Positions 10,223 to 23,542 of a DNA stretch of 64,000 nt are shown one piece after another. Below the pieces are notes generated by a model. The model saw nothing but the letters and a program-made list of their open reading frames with translations, searched no databases and was not told where the DNA came from. Location: assembly GCA_009667805.1 (NCBI GenBank), contig CM019067.1:162273049-162337048 (forward strand), written 5' to 3'. The translations under genes were made by a program, and so were the position numbers. The DNA is from Leptobrachium leishanense (Eukaryota > Chordata > Amphibia > Anura > Megophryidae). Position 1 is the first letter of the stretch. Each line of letters opens with the position of its first letter.

Positions 10223-12731
10223 AGACTCAGAGCTGTGCATCAATACACCAGCTCTTTTTCTGTGTGTCATGGTGAGGGAGAGATCACTGCTGCAGCTGCC
10301 CAGTGCTCCCCTCTACTAGTCTTTCACCCGAGGCAGACTACTCCCCCTCATAGTACACTACTGTCTGAGTGCATAGGTAGATGTTGAAAAGTGAATTACA
10401 AATTGTTTTTCAAAATAGTCAAACTGCTAATGCTTCTATTTGCCTCTGCAATTATGGATTATTTTATTAATAACATCCCCGAATCTACAGATTAATTAGT
10501 AATCTCCACATTAGTTTGAGTGTAATTGCAGTTAAATTTGGATTTTGGAGCAGGAGAAAACATAAAGTCACAAAATGAGATACATTAAAGAATCTTAAGA
10601 CATTTAAATCCATTTTAACTATGCTGTTACAATATTTTCACCAAGTAAGTGCTGTTTGTGACATATTTATTTTGCTCATTCAACAGGAGTTAAGATTGTT
10701 TTCCTTGAATAAAAATGGAAGCAATATTATTTCTTCATAATATAAAATGTAGTAGTAAAAAATACCACTTTTTGTCTTTTTAAATTGAGAAAAAAATACT
10801 AAATTGGATGTATATCCCTATTGGTGTTGATAAGATGCTCATATGATGTATGATTTATTATAGATTAGTACTATAATTCAAATACAGCAAAAAAGAAAAA
10901 GAAAGAAAAGAAAACATGGACAAACCCAGAACATTTTAGCTTAAATATCCGGCCCCCACATTTTTTTGTAGTGAATTGAAAGGAGGTTCTCTAGGTTTTC
11001 TGCACAAATAAGTTATCTAAAAAGATCTTTTGAAATTATTTTTCTGATTCACATTTTATCCAACATATACAGATGATTATTCTAGGAGACTGCAATACTG
11101 TTGGTGTTCATCTAGAGAGTTCATTGAGAAGTGTTAAATAAATCCTGGCACTGAATCAGAAAGATACAAGCTAGATTTACAATTCTTGGATGGTGCACAA
11201 GATTTTAATACCTGATAATATAAAAAAAAATCAATAGTCAATATTAAAGTTTGATTCATTCCTATGACAAAGAAGAAACACATTATTTATTTTATGCTGT
11301 AAAGAAAGGGCTCGTTTTATTGTGGACCTCTCTGAAGGTTTAATGCAACACAATCAAAATGTTAAATATTATTCGAGTGTTATTGTCTTCAACTGTGTTT
11401 GTGTTACCAACTCCCTTTGAGTAATTAGGCTGTTATCTGACCTTAGGTTGACCTCAAATATAAAACAGCTACATAGAGAGAAACCATTCATGGGCAAGTA
11501 GTTAACATTAGTAGGAAATCCTAAGTGTAATGCTAATCATCAGATTTAAAATAAAAATAAATATTTTATGTCGTACAATATTTCTTTTATTTATGAATAT
11601 GCCAAATTTTTAGACATATTTCTTTTATAATATAATCAAATGAGTAGAAAAGCCAATTTAACAATAAATTACTTAACTGCCAGTATTTTGAATGCTCTGT
11701 TAACATATTCATTATGATAAATGTATGTATTATAAATGCATTAATGCAAACATTTAAGTAGAACAATAGAATAAAATAAAAGAATAATAATAGGTATAAT
11801 TCAAGTAAAATATACAAAACTTGCCCTTGCCTTTCTTTTGCAGGTTGAAATGCCGTGATAGTATTGCCATGAATAATTTCTTAGCTGATTTGGATTATTG
11901 CATATCAATGGTGATGAGTACAGATTTTACTGTACATTTCATTGAACAGTCACAGAGATACAGTCATTTAAAGTACTAATTATCTGATACTTTTTCGCAA
12001 AATAAGGTGCTTAGGGCTCTCTAGTGTTTTTAAGAAACACATTTGCTATGATTAAGGTATATTAGAAATTGGATTTTAATGGTATCAGTTGTGTCAGTTT
12101 CTAATGGAGCGCAATTGTTTTAAACAACAAATCAATGAAGTGATTAATCCCTTAAGTATTGTGGTAGCATTGTTAGTTTAAAGCCAATGAAGGGCTCCTG
12201 TATTTCCCGAAAGCTTATAATTGCTTCCTTCTTCAGAAGTCATTAATGTTAAGATCTTTATATTCCTGACTTCCTTCATAAAGTATGTAGGGGACAGTTT
12301 TCTGTAATCAACCTTCACCCATATTCTGCCATTAGGTGTAGTAATAAACCATACTCAGCATTAGCATCTGCTTCTAATGTAACAAAACAATACATTAAAT
12401 ACATTTCTCCCAGGTGGAATTGGCATGATTAATGAGGTTCCACAATTACAAATGGTTCACTTTTAAGCAACAATTCCTTATTGGAGGTTAAATGGAAACA
12501 TAAAGTGCATCATAATTATAAAGTGAACAATAATTTTGAACTAGTGACAATGAAGCAATTATTGTAACCCACTAATAACGTGGTTTGAATAAAAATAATA
12601 ATAATATTGTAATAATAATAATAATGGTAATAGACAATAATTCACATAATCACAGAATGAAGACAGATCACGACGAACATACAACTATACAAATACACTC
12701 TACCTAGGATTAATCCATACATAGCTATGAA
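10223..12731. other. AT-rich DNA without recognisable genes
   Basis: I see no coding frame with recognisable protein motifs and no clear transposon ends. There is a purine-rich run (A/G) near 10890-10915 and an AAT-type microsatellite at 12594-12625. The open frame at 11587-11817 (reverse) is low-complexity hydrophobic sequence from AT-rich DNA and is not supported. Confidence 0.6.
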
Positions 12732-12733
12732 TA

Positions 12734-13416
12734 CTGTAGATACTCTAGTATACTGCTAGATTTTGGTGACAAAAAGTTACCATAAAATTGGAGGGATCGC
12801 GTTATATTCGAGACATGTGCATCACGTGTAAAAAAAAACTAGACTTGCTCAGGGATCCCAAGTCTCCCAGAAGTTTTTGTAGTCTCCCTGAATTGAATGT
12901 TGGCTCCCGGATGCCCGCAAACACTTCAGGAACTCCCAGATCCGGGAGAGGTGGGATCCATCACGGTCAGAGGGCACACTTGGATTAAGCCAATCATACA
13001 AGATTGGCTTAAAACCGAGCATGCACCCTCGATCCATGATGCAGTGGTTGAGCCTGCCTGCTGGAGCCGTAGGTGAGAAAACGACACCTTCCGGCGGACT
13101 GGCTATTGGTGAATGATTCACTGCGTTGGTCACCTCGCTCTGCCGGCCATCTTATCACAAGTAAAGAAGATGGGTGGCTGGCGGTGCTTCATACTTAGTA
13201 ACAACTACAATCATTCTAGAGCAGAGCACCCTGGCCTGAGGGGGAGCCTGACTGTGTTAAGAGAAGCTTGAAGAATTTTAATTGTTTACCAGTACAATAT
13301 ACTTCTATAATTTTGCTCCTCGCGTTATATTCAAGTATTGAGTATTTTCTCATTTCCACAACAATTCTCTATCCATCGCGTTATATTTGGGTTGTGCTAT
13401 ACTCAAGTATCTACGG
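12734..13416. mobile_element. Non-autonomous element with TA duplication (Tc1/mariner-like)
   Basis: The ends are CTGTAGATACTCTAGTATA on the left and, as reverse complement of the right end, CCGTAGATACTTGAGTATA. They are flanked by TA at 12732-12733 and 13417-13418. Inner subterminal parts also carry CGCGTTATATT near both ends (12798 and 13378). No transposase is present. The class rests on the TA duplication and is tentative. Confidence 0.5.
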
Positions 13417-13769
13417 TATACATCTTTAATTGCTATTCTTTTTTCTCTGCTGTGCATTTCATTAATTAATCATATGAATGTCAGATAGGAGTAGCTTATT
13501 ATTGAAATTAGAACGTTACTGTCGGGGATCAGTACCTGTATGTGCGCAGGAACCTGCCCTGCATGTGTGCATACAGGAAAAGTGCTGCCACAGTCCTGTC
13601 CAGCACCTATAGGGGTTAATCCCAAGTGAAACAGTTAGGCACAAACACACACCACACCCCTCTGCCTATCTGTCAATAAAAGAGTATCCTCCCCCTGTGC
13701 AACTTGGCTTTGCATTGTCAAGTCTAACCTTGTACCATTCAGACCTGCCTTCCTGTTTATGCTATCAAC

Positions 13770-14100
13770 TAGGGATGAGCTGTTTGGGTTCGGACGGTTC
13801 GGGGTTCGACCCGAACTTAGCCTGTTCGAGCGGATCGCGAACCCCGAACATTACCGAGTGTTTGCCGCATGTTCGACCACAATGGACCACAATGCATTTT
13901 CCCACTGCCTGAAGCTCCTAATTGGCTACAGCCTTGCACCTGACCACAGGTCTGGTGCAAGACTGGTTGAACACTATGCCAATCACCGCTCAGAGTCCTG
14001 ATTGGGCAAATTTTGCCCAATCATGGGCTCACAGAGCTAAGTCCCGCAGCACACTATATAAGGTTTCCACAAAGCGCTTCTGCACGCATTTCAGAGGAGA
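13770..14100 (+). promoter_or_regulatory. hAT 5' arm with CCAAT boxes and TATA box
   Basis: ATTGG/CCAAT motifs occur near 13920, 13979, 14002 and 14019. TATATAAGG lies at 14055-14063. The same order, with ACTATATAAGG, is kept in reverse in the deletion relative (46050-46210). Conservation in a copy without the gene suggests this arm is part of the required end. Transcription start would lie near 14085; the transposase ATG is 3.2 kb downstream, so the array would be either leader or intron. Confidence 0.6.
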
Positions 14101-14279
14101 TTTCAAAGGAGATAGTTGTGTGTGTTGTTACTGCCGGTCTGCCACGCTACTGGGGGGTCTGGGGGGGTCTGGGGGGTCTCATTTCGACCAAATATCAGGG
14201 AATTTAGGTGATGTGTGTCTTGTCACTGTGCGAGCAAGTTTTTTTGGGGTTTACAACTTTATTTAAAACATTTGTGAAT

Positions 14280-17190
14280 TTAGGTGATTTTCTGGGTCTT
14301 GTCACTGTGCCAGCAAATCTTTTTGGGGCTCACTAATTTCTTTAAAACACTTGTGAATTAAGTTGATCTGTGTCTCGTCATACAAACAGTACCACGCTGT
14401 ATTTTGGGGCTCACTAATTTCTTTAAAACACTTGGGAATTAAGGTGATCTGTGTCTCGTCATGCAAACAGTACCACGCTGTATTTTGGGGCTCACTAATT
14501 TCTTTAAAACACTTGGGAATTAAGGTGATCTGTGCCTCGTCATACAAACAGTACCACGCTGTATATTGAGGCTCACTAATTTCTTTAAAACACTTGTGAA
14601 TCAAGGTGATCTTCTGTGTCTCGTCACACAGCCAGCAAGTTATTTTGGGGCTCACTAATTTCTTTAAAACACTTGGGAATTAAGGTGATCTGTGTCTCGT
14701 CATACAAACAGTACCACGCTGTATTTTGGGGCTCACAAATTTCTTTAAAACACTTGTGAATCAAGGTGATCTTCTGTGTCTCGTCACACAGCCAGCAAGT
14801 TTTTTTGAGGCTCACTAATTTCTTTAAAGCACTTGGTAATTAAGGTGATCTGTGTCTCGTCATACAAACAGTACCACGCTGTAATTTGGGGCTCACTAAT
14901 TTCTTTAAAAAACTTGGGAATTAAGGTGATCTGTGTCTCGTCATACAAACAATACCACGCTGTATTTTGGGGCTCACTAATTTCTTTAAAACACTTGTGA
15001 ATCAAGTTGATCTTCTGTGTCTCGTCACACAGCCAGCAAGTTTTTTTGGGGCTCACTAATTTCTTTAAAACACTTGGGAATTAAGGTGATCTGTGTCTCA
15101 TCATACAAACAGTACCACGCTGTATTTTGGGGCTCACTAATTTCATTAAAACACTTGTGAATCAAGGTGATCTTCTGTGTCTCATCACACAGCCAACAAA
15201 ATTTTTTGGGGCTCACTAATTTCTTTAAAACACTTGTGAATCAAGTTGATCTTCTGTGTCTCGTCACACAGCCAGCAAGTTTTTTTGGGGCTCACTAATT
15301 TCTTTAAAACACTTGGGAATTAAGGTGATCTGTGTCTCGTCATACAAACAGTACCACGCTGTATTTTGGGGCTCACTAATTTCTTTAAAACACTTGGGAA
15401 TTAAGGTGATGTGTGTCTCGTCACACAAACAGTACCACGCTGTATTTTGGGGCTCACTACTTTCTTTAAAACACTTGGGAATTAAGGTGATCTGTGTCTC
15501 GTCACACAAACAGTACCACGCTGTATTTTGGGGCTCAATAATTTCTTTAAAACACTTGGGAATTAAGGTGATCTGTGTCTCGTCATACAAACAGTACCAC
15601 GCTGTATTTTGAGACTCCCTAATTTCTTTAACACACTTGGGAATTAAGGTGATCTGTGTCTCGTCATACAAACAGTACCACGCTGTATTTTGGGGCTCAC
15701 TAATTTTTTAAAACACTTGTGAATCAAGGTGATCTTCTGTGTCTCGTCACACAAACAGTACCACGCTGTATTTTGGGGCTCACTGATTTCTTTAAAACAC
15801 TTGGGAATTAAGGTGATCTGTGTCTCGTCACACAAACAGTACCACGCTGTATTTTGGGGCTCACTAATTTCTTTAAAACACTTGTGAATCAAGGTGATCT
15901 TCTGTGTCTCGTCACACAGCCAGCAAGTTTTTTTGGGGCGCACTAATTTCTTTAAAACACTTGGGAATTAAGGTGATCTGTGTCTCGTCATACAAACAGT
16001 ACCACGCTGCATTTTGGGGCTCACTAATTTCTTTAAAACACTTGTGAATCAAGGTGATCTTCTGTGTCTCGTCACACAGCCAGCAACTTTTTTCGGGGCT
16101 CACTAATTTCTTTAAAGCACTTGGGAATTAAGGTGATCTGTGTCTCGTCATACAAACAGTACCACACTGTATTTTGGGGCTCACTAATTTCTTTAAAACA
16201 CTTGGGAATTAAGGTGATCTGTGTCTCATCATACAAACAGTACCACGCTGTATTTTGGGGCTCACTAATTTCATTAAAACACTTGTGAATCAAGGTGATC
16301 TTCTGTTTCTCATCACACAGCCAACAAAATTTTTTGGGGCTCACTAATTTCTTTAAAACACTTGGGAATTAAGGTGATCTGTGTCTCGTCATACAAACAG
16401 TACCACGCTGTATTTTGGGGCTCACTAATTTCTTTAAAACACTTGGGAATTAAGGTGATGTGTGTCTCGTCATACAAACAGTACCACGCTGTATTTTGGG
16501 GCTCACTAATTTCTTTAAAACACTTGGGAATTAAGGTGATCTGTGTCTCGTCATACAAACAGTACCACGCTGTATTTTGAGACTCCCTAATTTCTTTAAC
16601 ACACTTGGGAATTAAGGTGATATGTGTCTCGTCATACAAACAGTACCACGCTGTATTTTGGGGCTCACTAATTTCTTTAAAACACTTGTGAATTAAGGTG
16701 ATATGTGTCTCGTCATACAAACAGTACCACGCTGTATTTTGGGGCTCACTAATTTCTTTAAAACACTTGGGAATTAAGGTGATCTGTTTCTCGTCATACA
16801 AAGAGTACCACGCTGTGTTTTGGGATTTACTAATTTCTTTAAAACACTTGTGAATTAAGGTGATCTGTATCTCGTCATACAAACAGTATCACGCTGTATT
16901 TTGGGGCTCATTAATTTCTTTAAAACACTTGGGAATTAAGGTGATCTGTGTCTCGTCATACAAACAGTACCACGCTGTATTTTGGGGCTCACTAATTTCT
17001 TTAAAACACTTGTTAATCAAGGTGATCTTCTGTGTCTCATCACACAGCAAGCAAGTTTTTTTGGGGCTCACTAATTTCTTTAAAACACTTGGAAATTAAG
17101 GGGATCTGTGTCTCGTCATACAAACAGTACCACGCTGTATTTTGGGGCTCACTAATTTCTTTAAAACACTTGGGAATTAAGATGATCTGT
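14280..17190 (+). repeat. 81-bp tandem array, about 35 copies, two monomer types
   Basis: The unit carries TTTTGGGGCTCACTAATTTC, then TTTAAAACACTTGGGAATTA. Type A continues with ATACAAACAGTACCACGCTG; type B has GATCTTCTG and CACAGCCAGCAAG. B units occur near 14600, 14760, 15010, 15170, 15245, 15890, 16050, 16280 and 17010, giving an irregular A/B pattern. Because 81 is divisible by three, both strands stay open for long distances, which explains many repetitive open frames here. I do not regard these as genes. The array lies between the hAT promoter region and the transposase. Confidence 0.95.
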
Positions 17191-17308
17191 CTCTTGTCAC
17201 TGGCTGCCAGCTATCAGTGTGTCTCACTGAGTTATACCAGAGTTATTTAAATCTTTATACCAGAGTTGAATCAGAGTTCTGTATATATTAATCTATATAT
17301 CACTCACC

Positions 17309-20300
17309 ATGTCTGAAAGAACAAAAAGAACAGGCAGACGCTCCCAGCCACAGATAAGAGGGCAAGCAGCCCCTGTGTCGGGAGGCTGTGTCTCTGGTCG
17401 TGGTGGACGTGGTGCATCCTCTGCAGGGGCACGCTTGTCCTTTCTAATTGGTGCTGGCCGTCTTAAGCAGCAGCAACATACAGAGGGCTTGGTGGATTGG
17501 CTAACCAGGCCATCCTCATCCTCCGAGTCCTCTGCCAGCCAGGCTTCTAGTGCTTTACAGTCCACCTCAGCTGCCAAACCATCTAATGCAGCCTCCATGT
17601 CCACAGCTACTCCTGCCGTAGCCTCGCTATCACACACGGAGGTGTCAGCTGAATTGTTTGACTACAATGAGAGTGACATGCTGCTTGAGGATGCGCAGCA
17701 AGTACAGTGCTCTGATTCAATCTCTGAGGTTGAGCAAGGGAGTATAATCAACCTAGAGGAAGGGGGTGCCAGTGATGACACACAAATAACTGGCACTCAT
17801 GTCGCCCCAGCAGCTGCAGCATACTGCCAAGTTGGCTCCAGTGACGAGGAGATAGGGGGTGAAGATGACATTGATGATGAGGTCACTGACTCCACCTGGG
17901 TGCCAGATCGAACTGAGGAATCAAGTGAGGAGGAGGGGGAGGAGGAGGAGGAGGAGGCACAGCAAACACGAGGCACAACATCCTCTGTGACCAATCGTAG
18001 CACTAGCCAGTCCAAGGCATCACATGTCAGAGCTGCACCGGTGCAGAGCGCTGTTGTCTTAAAGAACACATGCAGGAACTCTGCTGTCTGGGAGTTCTTT
18101 AAGAAATGTGCAGCAGACCCCACCGTTGCTATTTGTAATCTATGTCAGAGGAGGCTGAAGCGTGGGATAAACACCGGACACTTGGGTACCTTGTGCTTGA
18201 GGCGACATATGAACAAGTGCTACACATCCCGTTGGCGCAAAACTTTGCGTAGGTCCTCCTCCTCCTCATCTGTCTCTACCCACACTGTATGTCCTGCCAT
18301 GCAATTGAATACAACCTCCACCGACAGTGATGATGCGACAGTAATGGATGTACCAGCATGTCCTTCCTCACAATGTGACATCATCCCAGTAGCTGAAGAT
18401 TTACGCATTCAGATTACGTTGCCGCAGCTGCTGCAGCGAAAGAAATAATATGGTCCCAACCATCCCCAAGCACAGCGTCTAAATGCCAGCTTAGCAAAAT
18501 TACTCGCATTGCAGCTGCTGCCTTTCCAGCTGGTGGACTCTGCTCCCTTCCGTGAATTTGCTGAATGCGCTGTACCACAGTGGCAGGTTCCAAAACGCCA
18601 TTACTTTTCACGCAAGGCCATTCCAGCACTATACCAGCACGTGGAAGACAATGTTATCGAGTCATTGGGAAAGGCAGTCCGCAGCAAGGTGCATGTGACT
18701 TTAGACACGTGGTCCAGCAAGCATGGACAGGGTCGTTACATTTCCTTCACGGCACACTGGGTAACTCTGATTGCAGCTGGGAGGGATCCAAGACGGGGCT
18801 CTGTGCTGGAGCTTGTTCATCCACCACGCCTCCAGAAAGCTGCTTGTATGAGGTCTGTCTGCTCCACCACCACCACCTCTTCCTCCTCCTCCTTCTCTGT
18901 CTCTGGCAAAGTGGCAGTTAAACCGAAGCCTGACAGGGTCTACGCAATGGCTCAAGCAAAAAGATGCCATACTGTGCTTGAGCTGTTTTGATTAGGGGAC
19001 AGGAGCCACACCGGGTCAGAAATTTTGTCAGCTCTGCAGGGGCAGGTGCAGAGATGGTTAACACCACGCCAGCTTGAGCTGGGAATGATCGTCTGTGATA
19101 ATGGCAGCAACCTTCTCTCCGCCCTACGCAAGGATAAATTGACGCATGTACCATACCTAGCACACGTCCTAAATCTGGTGGTAAAGCGTTTCCTAACCAA
19201 GTACCCAGGGCTGCCAGAGCTTCTCATCCAGGCCAGAAAAGTCTGCAGCCACTTCAGACAGTCATTCCCAGCAAGCGTTCGCCTGGCAGAAATTCAAAGA
19301 GAATTCCACCTTCCCACAAACCGTCTGATCTGTGAAATGCCCACAAGGTGGAACTCGACATTAGCAATGCTGCAGCGTCTGCACAAGCAGCAGAGGGCCA
19401 TCAATGAGTACCTGTGTGAGTATGGCACAAGGACAGGTTCAGGTCAACTTGGTTTTTTTCCCCCCTGCAGTGGCTGATGATCAAGGAGGCATGCACTGTA
19501 CTGTCACCATTTGAGGAGGCAACGAGAATGGTGAGCAGGGACAGTGCATGCATCAGTGACACAATTCCTTTAGTGTTCCTGCTGGAGCACACTCTGCAGG
19601 GAATTATAGATGTGGCTCTAGAGGCAGAGCAGTGGGAGGAAGAGGAGGCCTTCCCTAGCTCTCAAGGCCCCAGTCTTTCCGCAGACAGCATTCCAGCGGG
19701 TCCTACTCAGATCAGACAGGAGAAGGATGAGGAGGAGGAGGACTATTTAAGTAGTGGGGGCATTGACGGTGGGGATTCCTCAATGCAGGGTTTTGTGTGC
19801 CCAGAAACAGAAGGGCTAGTGCGTGGCTGGGAGGAGGAAGTGCACGATACGGTCATCCTCATTGACCAGGAAGACTCGGCAGCTAATGCCACCTCCAACC
19901 TATGCTGCATGGGCTCCCTAATGATGCAAAGCCTGCTAAAGGACCCCAGGATTCGTGCTATCAAGGAGAGGGATCATTACTGGTTGGCAACCCTTCTTGA
20001 TCCACGATACAAGGGGAAAGTTGCAGAGCTCATCCTGCCCGCACAAAGGGAGCACAGGATGACAAAACTTGAGGACTCTCTAAAGCGAAACTTGTGTAAC
20101 ACCTTTCCAGGCACTGTTAGATTACCAAGTGCTGACACACGTGCTTCTGAGCTGCAGGTGATCAGAGGAATAGCGGTGAAGGCCAGGGCCGCTTGACTGA
20201 TGCATTTTTTTATTTTTTTAGTCTTCGACGCCCAGGGACGTCAAATGTAGGCACCCATTGCCAGCGTCTTCACCATATGGTGCAGGACTACCTAGGGGCA

Positions 20301-20576
20301 AGGGCAGACCTTGATACGTTTCCAGCAGATGATCCACTGGCTTACTGGGTGTTGACATTGGATCACTGGCCAGAACTTAGCCAATATGCTATGCAGCTAC
20401 TAGGTTGCCCTTCATCTAGCGTGCTTTCCGAAAGGACGTTCAGTGCCGCTGGAGGTTTTTTCACAGACAAAAGAGTGTGTCTGTCCACCGACTCTGTAGA
20501 CCGGCTGACATTTATAAAAATGAATCAGTCCTGGATCAGCAGCTATCAATCCCCTGATGCTGAAGTAATGGAATAG
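17309..20576 (+). pseudogene. hAT-superfamily transposase with BED zinc finger, decayed
   Basis: The start ATG (17309) is preceded by CTCACC, a good vertebrate context. One frame runs from 17309 to about 19455. It has a basic N-terminus, a long acidic/Ser-rich part, a BED finger (C276, C279, H300, C304), then the RNase H-like core with VTLDTWSS and VCDNGSN, which carry the expected first two acidic residues. Two in-frame stops interrupt it (18446 and 18989). A shift in a T/C run near 19455-19476 moves to the frame of 19477-20196, which contains ATLLDPRYKGK. A further shift near 20195-20215 leads to the hAT C-terminal dimerisation region (LGCPSSSVLSERTFSAAGG, then a KR and a VDRLTFIKMN motif), ending at 20576. 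All family blocks are present, so damage is by point changes and not by truncation. Confidence 0.93.
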
Positions 20577-22481
20577 ATAGGGGATTTCCTCTTCTGCATT
20601 CACAAAACCTCCAGCACTGAACTCTTCCACAATACCACAAAGGGTTACGGTGTGAAGGCACTTGCTGCCATGAAAGGCACAATATTGGCTGCACTGACGC
20701 CTGTGCCAGATTTATATCATTTTATTTTTTTGAACCGCAGGGTCCAACCTGCACTCTTCCACAATACCACAGAGGGGTTACTGTATGATGATACTTGCTG
20801 GCCTCGTAGTCTTGCACCAAAGGCACAATATCTGGGTGCACTGACGCCCATTACCAGATCAAAAACTTTTCAATATAGGACCACATGGTCCACCCCTGCA
20901 CTCTTCCACAATACCACAGAGGGGTTACTGTATGATGATACTTGATGCCTGGCATTAAAGCACAATTATCTGGGTGCACTGACGCCCATTAACAGATAAA
21001 AAAAACACTTTTCAATATAGGACCACATGGTCCACCCTGCAACTCTTCCACAATCCACCAGGGGGGTACTGTATGATGATACTTGATGGCCTGGCATTAA
21101 AGGCACAATATCTGGGTGCACTGACGCCCATTACCAGATCAAAAACTTTTCAATATAGGACCGCAAGGTCCACCCCTGCATTCTTCCACAATACCACAGA
21201 GGGGTTACTGTATGATGATACTTGCTGGCCTGGCATTAAAGGCACAATATCTGGGTGCACTGACGCCCATTAGCAGATAAAAAAAACACTTTTCAATATA
21301 GGACCACATGGTCCACCCCTGCACTCTTCCACAATACCACAGAGGGGTTACTGTATGATGATACTTGATGGCCTGGCATTAAAGGCACAATATCTGGGTG
21401 CACTGACGCCCATTAACAGATAAAAAAAACACTTTTCAATATAGGACCACATGGTCCACCCCTGCACTCTTCCACAATACCACAGAGGGGTTACTGTATG
21501 ATGATACTTGATGGCCTGGCATTAAAGGCACACTATCTGGGTGCACTGACGCCCATTAACAGATAAAAAAAACACTTTCCATATAGGACCACATGGTCCA
21601 CCCTGCACTCTTCCACAATACCACAGAGGGGTTACTGTATGATGATACTGATGGCCTGGCATTAAAGGCACAATATCTGGGTGCACTGACGCCCATTACC
21701 AGATCAAAAACTTTTCAATATAGGACCGCAAGGTCCACCCCTGCATTCTTCCACAATACCACAGAGGGGTTACTGTATGATGATACTTGCTGGCCTGGCA
21801 TTAAAGGCACAATATCTGGGTGCACTGACGCCCATTAGCAGATAAAAAAAACACTTTTCAATATAGGACCACATGGTCCACCCCTGCACTCTTCCACAAT
21901 ACCACAGAGGGGTTACTGTATGATGATACTTGATGGCCTGGCATTAAAGGCACAATATCTGGGTGCACTGACGCCCATTAACAGATAAAAAAACCACTTT
22001 TCAATATAGGACCACATGGTCCACCCTGCACTCTTCCACAATACCACAGAGGGGTTACTGTATGATGATACTTGATGGCCTGGCATTAAAGGCACAATAT
22101 CTGGGTGCACTGACGCCCATTAACAGATAAAAAAAACACTTTTCAATATAGGACCACATGGTCCACCCCTGCACTCTTCCACAATACCACAGAGGGGTTA
22201 CTGTATGATGATACTTGATGGCCTGGCATTAAAGGCACAATATCTGGGTGCACTGACGCCCATTAACAGATAAAAAAAACACTTTTCAATATAGGACCAC
22301 ATGGTCCACCCTGCACTCTTCCACAATACCACAGAGGGGTTACTGTATGATGATACTTGATGGCCTGGCATTAAAGGCACAATATCTGGGTGCACTGACG
22401 CCCATTACCAGATCAAAAACCTTTCAATATAGGACCACATGGTCCACCCCTGCACTCTTCCACAATACCACAGAGGGGTTA

Positions 22482-22929
22482 GGCTAGGGTCAGATGAGCG
22501 CATTTTCTACGGACTGTGCGTCCGTGCAGTACGGACGTACCTACTGACTGACGACAAGGTAGCGGCCACACAGTTGGTTTTTTTCACTGACAAATTTTTT
22601 TAATGTAGTAGCAGGGAAAATAAATTACAATGAAAGAACATTCTGTCCGTCAAAAATGCTGGACGTATAAATGCAGTCCGTCTGACCTTGTTGCATCACT
22701 CACACACAAAGCTATGCGGACGTTGTGGACGTGGCGCACTCTGCACGTCCGTTCTAGCAGTATTACGTTCTTGCCTAACCTGCGTCCGTTTGCAGCGTCC
22801 GTCAGCCCCCACACTTCTGTTCGGACGTACTTCGTGTGTGGGGCTCCATTTAACACAATTGTATGCTATCACGACGTACTTATGTGCGGGCAACACGGAC
22901 GTTAACACTGCGTTCGTCTGACCCCAGCC
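22482..22929. mobile_element. Harbinger-like short element, TTA duplication
   Basis: Inserted in the 142-bp array, with TTA at 22479-22481 and 22930-22932. The ends are GGCTAGGGTCAGATGAGCG and (reverse complement) GGCTGGGGTCAGACGAACG. The interior repeats ACGGACGT/ACGTCCGT motifs. A 3-bp TTA duplication fits the PIF/Harbinger group. No coding potential. Confidence 0.75.
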
Positions 22930-22999
22930 TTACTGTATGATGATACTTGCTGGCCTGGCAGTCTTGCACCAAAGGCAAAATATCTGGGTGCACTGACGC

Positions 23000-23542
23000 T
23001 AGGGATGTGCGTTTCGGGTTTCGGCATTTTCCCGAAATTTCCCGATTCGTGTTTTCAGATGCGGCCGATTTTCCGAAAATTTTTAGATCCGAAAATGGCA
23101 GATCCGAAAAGTTTTCCGAGCCGAATCGAAATATTTTCGGAATTTTCGAATGTACTTGAAATGTGTCAAATCAAAATTTATTGCTTTGAAACGAGGAGAA
23201 CAGACGTTCCGAAAAAACGAAAATTTCCGAAAATACGAAAAGTCGATACAAAAAACGAGCTAAGTGACACGAAAATACGAAAAATGGTCGATATTCCGAA
23301 ACCATGTACAATTCCGAAAAACGAAAATTTCCGAAAATACGAAAAGTCGATACAAAAAACGAGCTAAGTGACCCGAAAATACGAAAAATGGTCGAAATTC
23401 CGAAAAAAAAATGTACACGAAAAACGAGTCGAGCCGAACCGAATCGAAACAGAAATCGGTCGAAACGAGCTGAATCGAAAACTTTAAAAATCCGAAAAAT
23501 CGAATCGAATTGAACCGAAAAAAAAATCGGTGCACAAGCCTA
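23000..23542. mobile_element. Short hAT-like element (TAGGGATGTGCG ... GCACAAGCCTA), 8-bp duplication
   Basis: A perfect 8-bp duplication ACTGACGC lies at 22992-22999 and 23543-23550. The ends are imperfect inverted repeats (TAGGGATGTGCG and, reversed, TAGGCTTGTGCA). The interior is a dense series of CGAAAA, TTCCGAAAA and GAATCGAAC motifs. A second full copy lies at 60196-60938 in reverse, and a truncated one at 40396-40720. ORFs in this stretch are by-products of the repeats. Confidence 0.85.

Noticed and set aside
14302..17250. Many long repetitive open frames on both strands
   Set aside because: The 81-bp unit is a multiple of three without stops in some frames, so frames stay open on both strands. 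There is no start, domain or codon signal beyond the repeat.
19420..19476. Intron in the hAT transposase (GTGAGT ... T/C run ... CAG)
   Set aside because: The splice from this donor does not restore the frame that continues at 19477. The sequence up to the run reads as plausible transposase, so a frameshift in the T/C run is the simpler explanation; RNA data would decide.
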